A stretch of 64,000 nt of DNA from CBDAQD01 sp965275905 (GTDB lineage: Bacteria; Pseudomonadota; Alphaproteobacteria; Rhizobiales; JAJFHC01): assembly GCA_965275905.1 (NCBI GenBank), contig CBDHYJ010000082.1, forward strand, positions 62,001 to 126,000, in the 5' to 3' direction. Each line of letters begins with the position of its first letter. The stretch's first letter is position 1. This document shows positions 36,801 to 43,603 of this stretch, one piece after another. A model generated the notes under the pieces. That model was not told where the DNA came from and did no database searches. It saw only the letters and a program-made list of their open reading frames with translations. The position numbers were made by a program, and so were the translations under genes.

Positions 36801-37623
36801 CCACATCGATGACGCCCTGAAGGGTGGAAGTGTTTTCCTCGAGCCGGCTGACGAGAGGCTGCGTTTCCGATCCCAGCATCTGGCCGGCCTGCTCAAGCGC
36901 GGAGCGCTGGTTGTCGAGGCCGTTGATCAGAATCCGGATGCGCTCTTCGTTGCCGCCGAAGGCCCGCTCCAGTGCCGAAAGTTCCTTGTGGACCAGGGAT
37001 TCGAGTTCGCCGGCGCGTGCGATCGCGTGCTCGACACCACCGATCAGTTCCGAAACCTCGCGGCGCACGGCCTGGCCGACGGATGCAACACCATCTGCTG
37101 CGATCTCTTCGGGCCGGATCAACCGGACCGCGGTCTGGCCCAGTGCTTCCGAGATCTGCCGCATCTGCTGCGCGCGCCAGATCAGGTAGGTTATGGACCA
37201 GATCAGTCCCACCGGAAGCAGGGTCATAATCAGAATGGCGGTGACTTCAGGCGCGGCCACAGCATTCGAGAAGCCGCCGGCTTTCTCGATCTCAGGTGCG
37301 TAGAAGCCCCAGAGATAGGCTGTGCAGGCCACCAGCCAGAACAGCGACAATACGATCGCGAACCAGAACGGAGCCGCCGAGGGACGTCGCTTGAGGTTGC
37401 TGATCAATGCTGCCGTTGTCGGCTCGTCGTCATTCGCGGGCCGGATAACCGGCGCGGAGGTGGAACGCCGCGGTTTCGGAGCGCGAGGAGCCTGCGGTTT
37501 TTCCGCAGCAGGCCCGCTTGCAGCCGACCGTGAGGTCTCAGCCGCATCAGGATTGCGCATCGGCGCTTTCTTGATCGTTCTTTTCGACGCCGTTGATTTT
37601 GGTTCTACGCTCTTAGCTGCCAT
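33817..37623 (-). CDS. giant membrane-anchored protein with 45 hendecad repeats
   Basis: A 1268-residue protein of no certain family. Residues 1-82 are Lys/Pro/Ala-rich and basic. Two membrane helices (about 86-108 and 124-149) form a hairpin, placing both ends in the cytoplasm. Residues 160-345 are helical. Residues 350-844 are 45 uninterrupted 11-residue repeats of the form Leu-Glu-x-Thr/Ala-Ser-x-x-Ile/Val-x-x-Arg. More coiled coil follows to about 1010, a Pro/Ala/Ser linker (about 1030-1150), and a charged C-terminal domain (about 1170-1268, RLFDEIARKYRKDHDFREDV). Two N-terminal helices followed by a long cytoplasmic coil resemble the plan of polarity factor TipN and alphaproteobacterial kinesin-like or apolipoprotein-like proteins; that is only an architectural comparison. 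A CtrA-type box lies about 310 bases upstream. Confidence 0.9.
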   Translation of the reverse strand: MAAKSVEPKSTASKRTIKKAPMRNPDAAETSRSAASGPAAEKPQAPRAPKPRRSTSAPVIRPANDDEPTTAALISNLKRRPSAAPFWFAIVLSLFWLVACTAYLWGFYAPEIEKAGGFSNAVAAPEVTAILIMTLLPVGLIWSITYLIWRAQQMRQISEALGQTAVRLIRPEEIAADGVASVGQAVRREVSELIGGVEHAIARAGELESLVHKELSALERAFGGNEERIRILINGLDNQRSALEQAGQMLGSETQPLVSRLEENTSTLQGVIDVAQASLDALEKGLKQTTRELTSSINAIAEEASGASDQIAQQAGRLEQLSGTVLHDIRSFSEQLSLQGEALSKATTGFDEANTELSQRLERTSVHITQQLREAGGEITHMLRTSSTDVANRMKQTSTDVIDQFENSSADLMQQIEVSGGAITEKLLSASGEFTDRVENARSQIFEHLEHASVEMTERLETTTGRVFTRLDQVSAEMNARLESTSVNITDKLDETSEQVFARLDHASAEMNNRLASTSTDVADKIAATTGSISEQLTRTGAQISLQLETTSSDVTTALEQTGTAISERLNETTSSISHELDQNGRAIAEHLENTSTGVTNTIESIGTSIFSRLETVSGNITGSIESTGDTTTQRLEQVANEITQTIEATSSRTFEQLETTSNHIAGAIETTTSQMTDRIDKARDGFGDAIDSLGSNLFERIEGTSGSFTRALQDYGAELLERLEESGQSVTTALEQSGARLFDHLNSTSTEISSAVEQSGNQMYARLDEAAQSLSSRLGEASTQLSGSLEDASSQLSSRLEEAGSSLGGHLEQASSHLTGRLESTSEDIASRLENVSKIVENSVGSIGTDLDGIFGGRESALSNMVESLMVKAEDIDSLMRSYVGLVEDSLSTAEQRAREVADILSNNAIATTETFQGELDRLKSSAGDELAATVEALRDRYEETVRTMRENMAETTEQFSKSTTEMRTAAEDMNKELSDARNELRKAVFELPAETKENAAAMRKVVADQITALNALSDVVKRHTNILDVSSPSQEPAASTGERERVAASASSFTARSQTPAAAPQTQAPPLRSVQPAPEPAPRSASAASSGQSADAELRGSDDGRWGLPDLLAAASREEETLPALSERPGKSSQTATPVGTGNSPEVPRLALHIVETLNSLSVDLVRSLDHKVPEELWVRYQNGERNVFTRRLYSMRGQRLFDEIARKYRKDHDFREDVDRYVDDFERLLDSVAENDRDNMLVETYLSSETGKVYLMLAHASGKMT
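35092..36576 (-). repeat. 45 tandem 33-base units encoding an 11-residue repeat
   Basis: The 1485 bases encode residues 350-844 without a single insertion or deletion in the 11-residue register. Each unit starts with Leu/Ile/Val (or Met/Phe), nearly always followed by an acidic or polar residue, then Ser/Thr/Gly at the fifth place and a hydrophobic residue at the eighth. DNA copies have diverged strongly, so the periodicity is kept by selection on protein rather than by recent duplication. Confidence 0.9.
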
Positions 37624-38344
37624 CAGTACTCTTTCCGCGACATACGGTTACTCGACACACCTGGTTTTTTCCCCTCGCCCACAGGCGGCAAACACAAAAG
37701 CCTTGAGGCAAGAAAACTGGGAGACGCTACTATGCAAGCGTTTGCGGATTTTTGCACCGCGAGATGCCAAACGAAGTTAACCACTTGGCAATCATGTTCC
37801 ACACGCCTGATCAAAGTACCCGCCGACTCTGTATCACTCCGTAAAACAACAACAAATCCGGGATCGTGTGGCTGGCGTTACGCTTTGTTGGCCTCCCGCT
37901 TCCGCCAGGAATTTAGAAGGCGAAGATACTCGATTTTAACGACTGGTTAAACAAAAAGAGTGCGATATACAGGGGCAATGTCAAGTATGGTTAAGACGGC
38001 GGTTGAAGCTGTCACAATTTCGCCTAAGGCGTTCAAAAAGCCCGATTAAATGCGTCAAGGCGCAAAATCCGTAAGCGCGCATTTGTGGATTGCGGCAAAG
38101 CGTGCCGACCGGGCTCTATGAACGTCTCATAATCATGCAACCGGCCGGTCGCGGAAGCGCGATTCTCGCTGCCCGGCCATATCCATCATCCTCCATGTGC
38201 ACTTGCCGGCGTTGCCGCAACAAAAATCCGGTTTCCCGGCACACATGAAATCGGAGCCCGAGCGTCCCGTACGGTTAACCGGATGGTATGTCTTTGCCGC
38301 ATACACTGGCGTTAGTCGAATTGTCTTGCCAGGAGGGACTGACA
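37624..38344. other. 721-base gene-free region with a CtrA-type box
   Basis: No open frame here looks like a gene. The middle (about 37900-38060) is AT-rich. It must hold divergent promoters for the repeat protein and the Hpt gene. TTAA motifs also occur at 37776 and 38046 and near 38276, outside the full box. Confidence 0.5.
37936..37950. promoter_or_regulatory. CtrA-type binding site
   Basis: TTAACGACTGGTTAA is an exact TTAA-N7-TTAA match to the CtrA consensus of alphaproteobacteria. It lies about 310 bases upstream of the repeat-protein start and about 395 bases upstream of the Hpt gene, so it could control either. Confidence 0.6.
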
Positions 38345-38749
38345 ATGGTGGCAGTTGCGCGTGCGGCGGATGCGGGGACGTCAACCAATGACCGTTGGGA
38401 TCATGAGGCGGGAGAGGACCGGCCGGTCGATCTCGTTCATCTGGCCCGGTACACGATGGGGAACCGCAGTCTTGAGCGCGAAGTCTTGCGGCTCTTCTGC
38501 TGTCAGTCGGAGCTTTATGTCGAGCGCTTGCGGGACGCCGGTGATACTGCAGCCTGGCAGGAAGCCGCGCATACCTTGAAGGGGTCGGCCCGAGGGATCG
38601 GGGCATGGCAGGTCGCGGAACTCGCAGAAAAGGCCGAAATGTTCGCGCAGGACCATAGCGGCGACGAGGCTGCGGCGGCAGTGGAAGCGGTTGCCGAACA
38701 GGTCGCGGAAGCGAACCGCTTCATCCGGCACATCCTGGGTGACGGCTGA
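38345..38749 (+). CDS. orphan Hpt-domain phosphotransfer protein
   Basis: Histidine phosphotransferase of 134 residues. The start ATG 38345 has AGGAGG eight bases upstream. Residues 1-28 are polar and variable; the four-helix Hpt domain covers about 30-130, with the phosphorylated His76 in AAHTLKGSARGIGAW. No kinase or response regulator is adjacent, so it probably relays for a distant hybrid kinase. The CtrA box upstream suggests a cell-cycle or motility context, which is inference. Confidence 0.9.
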   Translation: MVAVARAADAGTSTNDRWDHEAGEDRPVDLVHLARYTMGNRSLEREVLRLFCCQSELYVERLRDAGDTAAWQEAAHTLKGSARGIGAWQVAELAEKAEMFAQDHSGDEAAAAVEAVAEQVAEANRFIRHILGDG

Positions 38750-38819
38750 CAGGCCAAACTCCAACGACGCTGCCGATAATTAGCTGTCAGATTGTTGAAT
38801 TGACGCGGCATCGCGACGA

Positions 38820-38848
38820 TTGCCTTGCCGATCCATTTCGCCTATAGG
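38820..38848 (+). promoter_or_regulatory. candidate promoter upstream of the ferredoxin gene
   Basis: TTGCCT (38820-38825) and TATAGG (38843-38848) are 17 bases apart. Transcription would begin near 38855 and meet a terminator at 38887-38908. Confidence 0.4.
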
Positions 38849-38886
38849 AAGCCGCTGGGATTGACGCTCGTCCGGGCGTCGGAACC

Positions 38887-38908
38887 AGGCGGGGGCTCCC
38901 GCCTTTTT
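38887..38908 (+). terminator. Rho-independent terminator between Hpt and ferredoxin genes
   Basis: AGGCGGG-GGCT-CCCGCCT followed by TTTTT. It lies 138 bases after the Hpt stop and about 33 bases after the predicted start from the 38820 promoter. It may end the Hpt message, end a very short RNA, or act as an attenuator for the ferredoxin gene at 38966. Confidence 0.75.
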
Positions 38909-38965
38909 GTCGATGGGGTCCGCCGGTTGTGCCATCCGTGGTCGGCTGGGCGATGAAAGTAAATT

Positions 38966-39286
38966 ATGCCGAAGATCACCTATATCGAACATAACGGAAC
39001 CGAACATGTCGTTGACGCCCAAGTCGGTATGACGGTCATGGAAGCTGCGGTGAAAAACATGGTTCCCGGTATCGACGCTGACTGCGGTGGTGCCTGCGCG
39101 TGTGCGACCTGCCACGTCTATGTCGATGAGAAATGGGTGGAAACCACGGGTTCGGCAGAAGAGATGGAAGAGGACATGCTCGATTTCGCGTTCGATGTGC
39201 GCGAAAGCAGCAGGCTGTCCTGCCAGCTCAAGGTGACCGACGAGTTCGACGGGCTCGTGGTCAACGTTCCAGAAAAACAGTTTTGA
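38966..39286 (+). CDS. adrenodoxin-type [2Fe-2S] ferredoxin
   Basis: A 106-residue electron carrier. Cluster ligands are Cys40, Cys46 and Cys49 (C-x5-C-x2-C) and Cys86 (RLSCQL); Cys44 is extra. The acidic helix 61-77 is the usual partner-docking surface of vertebrate-type ferredoxins, which in alphaproteobacteria serve P450s, isoprenoid or haem biosynthesis. A ferredoxin reductase gene follows 67 bases later, so the two probably form an electron-transfer pair. Confidence 0.94.
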   Translation: MPKITYIEHNGTEHVVDAQVGMTVMEAAVKNMVPGIDADCGGACACATCHVYVDEKWVETTGSAEEMEEDMLDFAFDVRESSRLSCQLKVTDEFDGLVVNVPEKQF

Positions 39287-39353
39287 TCACCGCAACCGGC
39301 TGGTGGCGTCGGTAAAGCGCGCCGTTCCGGTCGACTTATTTCAGGGTAATGCA

Positions 39354-40382
39354 ATGTCAAATTCGGTTATTGAAACCGATGTCGTAATCGTCGGTGCCGG
39401 ACCCGTGGGCCTGTTCGCGATTTTCGAGCTCGGTCTGCTGGATATGAAATGCCATGTGGTCGATATTCTCGACAAGCCGGGCGGGCAGTGTGCAGAGCTA
39501 TACCCGGAAAAGCCGATTTACGACATTCCGGCCCTCCCGGTGGTGAACGGCCAGGAACTTGTTGATCGCCTGATGGAGCAGGCGAAGCCGTTCGACCCGA
39601 CATATCATCTCAACGAGATGGTGGAGTCACTGGAGAAGACCCCCGACGACCGGTGGCGTCTTGCGACGGATGGCGGCCTTGTCTTCGACACCAAGGTTGT
39701 CGTGATTGCGGCGGGCGGCGGCAGTTTCCAGCCGAAGAAGCCGCCGATCCCCGGTATCGATGCCCATGAAGGAACTTCGGTATTCTATTCGGTCAAACGG
39801 ATGGAGGATTTCCGGGATCGCAATATCCTGATTATCGGCGGCGGAGACAGTGCGCTTGACTGGGTTATCAATCTGCAGCCGATCGCCGCCGGCATGACGC
39901 TTCTGCACAGGCGCGACGCTTTTCGAGCCGCACCGGATTCGGTGAAGAAGATGTACGAGCTGGTTGATGCGGGAAAAATGGCGTTCCATCTCGGGCAGGT
40001 CACAAGCCTCAGAGAGGCCGATGGCAAGCTGACCGGTGTCGAGGCCAAGGGCCCGGATGGCGAATTCGCGATCGACTGCGATACCATCCTGCCGTTCTTC
40101 GGGCTGACAATGAAGCTGGGTCCGGTCGCCAACTGGGGGCTCAATCTCGACGAGAACCTGATCCCGGTCGATACGGAAAAATTCGAGACGTCGACGCCCG
40201 GCATATTCGCCATCGGTGACATCAACACCTATCCCGGGAAGCTGAAACTGATCCTGTCCGGGTTCCACGAGGCGGCTCTGATGGCGCAGCAGGCGTTCCG
40301 CTACATTCACCCGGACGAGCGGCTGGTGTTCCAGTACACGACCTCCAGCTCGAGCATTCACAAGAAGCTTGGCGTGGCCTGA
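39354..40382 (+). CDS. ferredoxin-NADP reductase, thioredoxin-reductase type
   Basis: FAD- and NADPH-binding flavoprotein of 342 residues that reduces the neighbouring ferredoxin. The start is ATG 39354 (MSNSVIETD); in-frame codons upstream lie in the intergenic gap and lack resemblance. FAD motif GAGPVGLFA near residue 13, NADPH motif GGGDSALDW near 165, and the C-terminal FAD contact TPGIFAIGDINTYPG near 285. No CxxC pair, so it is not a thioredoxin reductase but the YumC-like FNR group. Confidence 0.93.
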   Translation: MSNSVIETDVVIVGAGPVGLFAIFELGLLDMKCHVVDILDKPGGQCAELYPEKPIYDIPALPVVNGQELVDRLMEQAKPFDPTYHLNEMVESLEKTPDDRWRLATDGGLVFDTKVVVIAAGGGSFQPKKPPIPGIDAHEGTSVFYSVKRMEDFRDRNILIIGGGDSALDWVINLQPIAAGMTLLHRRDAFRAAPDSVKKMYELVDAGKMAFHLGQVTSLREADGKLTGVEAKGPDGEFAIDCDTILPFFGLTMKLGPVANWGLNLDENLIPVDTEKFETSTPGIFAIGDINTYPGKLKLILSGFHEAALMAQQAFRYIHPDERLVFQYTTSSSSIHKKLGVA

Positions 40383-40483
40383 TCCGGAGATCCGCTGCCT
40401 GGTTTTGGTGATCGCGGATGTGATCGTCTGTTCTGGGCGTGTTGCGTTTGCGCCTTTTGCCTGAAGGGGCCGCAAACAAGAAT

Positions 40484-40507
40484 GCGGAGCTGTCGAAACA
40501 GCTCCGC
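40484..40507 (-). terminator. hairpin terminating the minus-strand RNA
   Basis: GCGGAGCTGT pairs perfectly with ACAGCTCCGC over a TTCG loop (minus strand), followed by ATTCTTGTTT. It may also stop plus-strand transcripts from the reductase gene. Confidence 0.6.
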
Positions 40508-40960
40508 ACTTGATCATGATTCCGTATCTAATCAACGTTATGCGTTGCAGACGCCTGACCTTCGAAACCGAAGTCTCTCCAATCAATCCCCGGACCCGAA
40601 AGCCCGCGAACCTGACACCCGTTACACACGCGGCTGGCCAAATCGTGGAAACATGAAAACCAGAAGGCCATCCGGTACCAGCATTGGCCGCTAAGCCGCC
40701 GCCGGTTTCGTGACGTCTCACCCCGAAGAGCGTGACGTCCCGGCTGGAAATACGGATTACCCGCCGTTCACCAGCATGCCGGGAGTCCACAACATCTAGA
40801 CATTGTGGAACCACTTACGTGGCTGTGCTTCCGCCTGATTCAGAGCCCCATCAAAGTTGCCTTTTCCGGCGCCCCTAACCGTAGCTTCCGCTCGTAAGCG
40901 GTGCGGCTACCCCTCCGAGATGTGTTCCCTTCCAGCCTTGAAAGGACCTCCTTGGGACCG
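40484..40960 (-). ncRNA. candidate structured RNA of unknown class
   Basis: The roughly 690-base gap between the reductase gene and imuA has no convincing gene but many hairpins. On the minus strand two have UUCG loops: a C(UUCG)G hairpin at 40711-40738 (GACGTC arms, one A-A mismatch) and the terminal hairpin at 40484-40507. Others are ACTTCGG/CGAAGGT near 40559-40574, CCACAA/TTGTGG at 40787-40808, CCAC/GTGG at 40811-40822, and AGCGG/CCGCT near 40888-40901. UUCG loops form on RNA, so minus-strand transcription is favoured. I found no RNase P, tmRNA or SRP signature. The 5' end is a guess. Confidence 0.4.
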
Positions 40961-41025
40961 CGCTGGAAGTGATGTTGCTCGGAATTGGGTTGACTGTCAT
41001 CCGGCAAAATTCATTTTCCACAATC

Positions 41026-41055
41026 TTGACTCCAGGTTGTGGAAAGAACTAGAAC
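41026..41055 (+). promoter_or_regulatory. promoter of the imuA-imuB-dnaE2 operon
   Basis: TTGACT (41026-41031), an 18-base spacer and TAGAAC (41050-41055). The -10 box overlaps the LexA site, which would block polymerase when LexA is bound. Confidence 0.5.
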
Positions 41056-41066
41056 AAAACAGGAAC
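41052..41066 (+). promoter_or_regulatory. LexA (SOS) box of alphaproteobacterial type
   Basis: GAACAAAACAGGAAC is an exact GAAC-N7-GAAC, the reverse complement of the GTTC-N7-GTTC alphaproteobacterial LexA site. It lies 11 bases before the imuA start. DNA damage should induce the operon. Confidence 0.8.
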
Positions 41067-41076
41067 ATATGCGATT

Positions 41077-41946
41077 ATGCCTTTCCTGCGGAATTCCGGT
41101 GCGATGGCCCTTTCCAGAGTATCCATATCAGGCCACATGCGGCGCGACCCTGTCGCCAGAGCCAATATTGTGCAGTCTCTTAAAGGACTTATAGCATCCT
41201 CTGAAGGGCAGCAGGGCGCTCCCCGTGTCGGCCAGATCATGCCGCTTGGCCTTCCTGAGATCGATAATGTGCTGCCTGGCGGCGGTCTTGCGCGGGGAGG
41301 GCTGCATGAGGTTCTGGCGGAAGATTATGGCGATCTTCCCGCGTCTTTCGGGTTCTGCTCGGCGCTTGCCATACGGTTCATGACTGCGCGTCCGACGGGT
41401 CCCGCGCTGTGGTGCAGCGACCGTTCCGTGCGGTTCGATTTCGGAGCGCTTTACGGGCCGGGCATTGCCGCCTTCGGGCTCGACACGTCACGGCTCGTTC
41501 TGGTCGATACACAGAAGAGCCGGGATCTTCTCTGGGCACTCGAACAGGCCGTGCGCCTGAAGGGGCTTGCCGCCGTGATCGGTCACATCGGCACCATGGC
41601 GGCCTATGACCTTACGGCCAGCCGCCGGCTGCAGCTTGCTGCGGGGGCAAGCGGCGTGCCGCTTCTGCTGCTGCGCGGCCATGGCGAGGGGGCCGTGAAT
41701 CCGAGCGCGGCGATGTCGCGCTGGACGGTTACCGCGGACAGTGCCGGTACCGGGGCGGCGGCCTGGACAGTGGGTCTTGAGAAGATCCGCGGCGTTGCGC
41801 CCCGCCGGTGGCGGCTCATGTGGGACAGCAAAGAGACCTGTTTCCGGTCCGCGGAAAACCTGCAGGGCCGCCCGCAGGCCACCGGCCATGTGGCGCCGTC
41901 ACGCGCATCGGCCGATTCCGGTCGCGGGCTGCGCGCCGTGGGGTAG
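41077..41946 (+). CDS. imuA: ImuA, mutasome accessory protein
   Basis: RecA/SulA-related accessory factor needed, with ImuB and DnaE2, for damage-induced mutagenesis. The 289-residue protein contains MPLGLPEIDNVLPGGGLARGGLHEV near residue 55 and the RecA-like core with LVLVDTQKSRDLLWALEQA near 143 and LLLLRGHGEGAVNPSA near 193. A Walker A is absent, as is common in ImuA. ATG 41077 is chosen (AGGAA 11 bases upstream); ATG 41104 is possible. imuB starts five bases after its stop. Confidence 0.9.
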   Translation: MPFLRNSGAMALSRVSISGHMRRDPVARANIVQSLKGLIASSEGQQGAPRVGQIMPLGLPEIDNVLPGGGLARGGLHEVLAEDYGDLPASFGFCSALAIRFMTARPTGPALWCSDRSVRFDFGALYGPGIAAFGLDTSRLVLVDTQKSRDLLWALEQAVRLKGLAAVIGHIGTMAAYDLTASRRLQLAAGASGVPLLLLRGHGEGAVNPSAAMSRWTVTADSAGTGAAAWTVGLEKIRGVAPRRWRLMWDSKETCFRSAENLQGRPQATGHVAPSRASADSGRGLRAVG

Positions 41947-41950
41947 ATCC

Positions 41951-43603
41951 ATGGCGGAGCCGCAAACCAGAACAATTGTCGCCGTCTGGTTGCCCTACTG
42001 GCAGGTCGAGCGGCACCTGCGCGACCTGCCGGGAAAGAGCGCGGCTGAAGACGAACGGCCCGACCCGTCGAGGCCGTTTGTGCTGACCGCGGCGCGCAAG
42101 GGCGGCGTCCGCCTCGTTGCGCTCAACCGTGCGGCGGAGACAGAAGGGCTTTACCGCGATCAGCTTCTGACCGATGCGCGTGCGCTGGTGCGCGACCTTC
42201 AGGTGTGTGACGCCGATCCCGAACGGGACGCGGAAGCGCTTGACGATCTGTGCCTCTGGTGCACCCGGTTTACGCCCTGGGCTGCTGTCGACCGGACACA
42301 GGTGCGGCAAGGTTCGGACGGGCTGTTTCTCGACATATCCGGGTGCGGGCATCTGTTCGGCGGCGACCGCGCGCTCGTCCGTAAGCTGCTTGATCGTCTG
42401 CACGGGTTTGGCATCAGTGCTCATGCGGCTATCGCCCCGACACCCGGAGCCGCGCAGGCGCTGGCGCGTTACGGCGGAGACCGGGCCGCCGGCGGCGTAC
42501 CCGTTGCCGACCGGTCGGTCCTGTCGTCGCTTCTCGCTCCGCTCGACGCCGGTGCGCTGCGCCTGTCCGAGGATATCGTGGACGGTCTCAACGGGCTGGG
42601 CCTGCGCCGTATCGGCGATCTCTACGACAAACCGCGCGGGCCGCTTGCCGCACGGTTCGGACCGGAACTTCTGCTGCGTCTCGATCAGGCGCTGGGCCTC
42701 GAAGGCGAAGCGATCTCGCCCATGCTGCCGAAGGCGCTCTATCAGGTGCACACCAGTGTCGCCGAACCGCTGGTGCTGGCCGAGCACGTCAAGATCGTCA
42801 TCGACCGCCTTGCCGATGATCTCCGCACTCGGCTGAAAGCCGACGAGGCCGGCGCGCTGGCCTTGCGGTTCGCGGCCTGGCGGGCGGACGGTAATGTCAT
42901 GATGCTGACGGCGGGCACCAGCGAGCCTTGCGACGATGCTGCACACATGGCGCGGCTGTTTCATGAAAAGCTCGACGACCTTGAGAGCGCATTCGATGCC
43001 GGATTCGGGTTCGAGACGTTTCAGCTTTCGGCGCTCGAGACCGCTCCCAAGCCGCCGCAGGCCGGCCGGCTGGACGCCAATGACCGCTCTTCGGGGCACA
43101 TGGACGATTTCGGACACCTCGTCGACCGCCTCGGCAACCGGCTTGGGCTTGCCAATGTGCGGCGGCTCTATCCCCATGAAAGCCACATCCCCGAGCGTGC
43201 GGTGATCTCCATCCCGGCGATCCGGGGCGGCCTGCCGCGGGACCAGGTGCGCGAAACCCATGACTGGCGCGAGGAGAGCGCGGCCCTGGCGGGCGAGGCG
43301 CCGCACAGGCCGCTCTGCCTGCTGCCCTGTCCGGAACCGATCGAGGTTGTCGCCGAGGTGCCGGAAGGCGCGCCGCTCAGGTTCCGCTGGCGGCGCGTGG
43401 CCTACGTGATCGTACAGGCCGACGGACCGGAGCGGATTGCCGCCGAATGGTGGCAGACCGGGCAGGCGGCGCTGAACGGCCACAGCCGCGACTATTTCCG
43501 GCTTGAGGACAATAATGGCAGGCGGTTCTGGGTCTATCGCGACGGGCTCTACGGCCGCGAGACCGATGCGCCGCGCTGGTACATGCACGGGGTGTTTGCC
43601 TGA
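41951..43603 (+). CDS. imuB: ImuB, Y-family polymerase-like mutasome protein
   Basis: Catalytically inactive Y-family polymerase homologue that bridges the beta clamp, ImuA and DnaE2. The 550-residue protein begins MAEPQTRTIVAVWLPYWQVE. The Y-family core includes FLDISGCGHLFGGDRALVRK near 130, but the usual catalytic acidic residues are not evident. DRSVLSSLLAP and LNGLGLRRIGDLYDKPRG follow near 190-225. The C-terminal half is the ImuB-specific region. Its stop overlaps the dnaE2 start (TGATG). Confidence 0.93.
   Translation: MAEPQTRTIVAVWLPYWQVERHLRDLPGKSAAEDERPDPSRPFVLTAARKGGVRLVALNRAAETEGLYRDQLLTDARALVRDLQVCDADPERDAEALDDLCLWCTRFTPWAAVDRTQVRQGSDGLFLDISGCGHLFGGDRALVRKLLDRLHGFGISAHAAIAPTPGAAQALARYGGDRAAGGVPVADRSVLSSLLAPLDAGALRLSEDIVDGLNGLGLRRIGDLYDKPRGPLAARFGPELLLRLDQALGLEGEAISPMLPKALYQVHTSVAEPLVLAEHVKIVIDRLADDLRTRLKADEAGALALRFAAWRADGNVMMLTAGTSEPCDDAAHMARLFHEKLDDLESAFDAGFGFETFQLSALETAPKPPQAGRLDANDRSSGHMDDFGHLVDRLGNRLGLANVRRLYPHESHIPERAVISIPAIRGGLPRDQVRETHDWREESAALAGEAPHRPLCLLPCPEPIEVVAEVPEGAPLRFRWRRVAYVIVQADGPERIAAEWWQTGQAALNGHSRDYFRLEDNNGRRFWVYRDGLYGRETDAPRWYMHGVFA

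Noticed and set aside
40484..40960. RNase P RNA, tmRNA or SRP RNA
   Set aside because: None of the universally conserved stretches I know (GAGGAAAGTCC of RNase P, the tmRNA tag start, the SRP GGAAGG-AGCAGCC loop) appears on either strand.
41046..41060. A second LexA box starting at the first GAAC (41046)
   Set aside because: At N7 spacing the second half reads AAAC, not GAAC; only 41052-41066 is exact.
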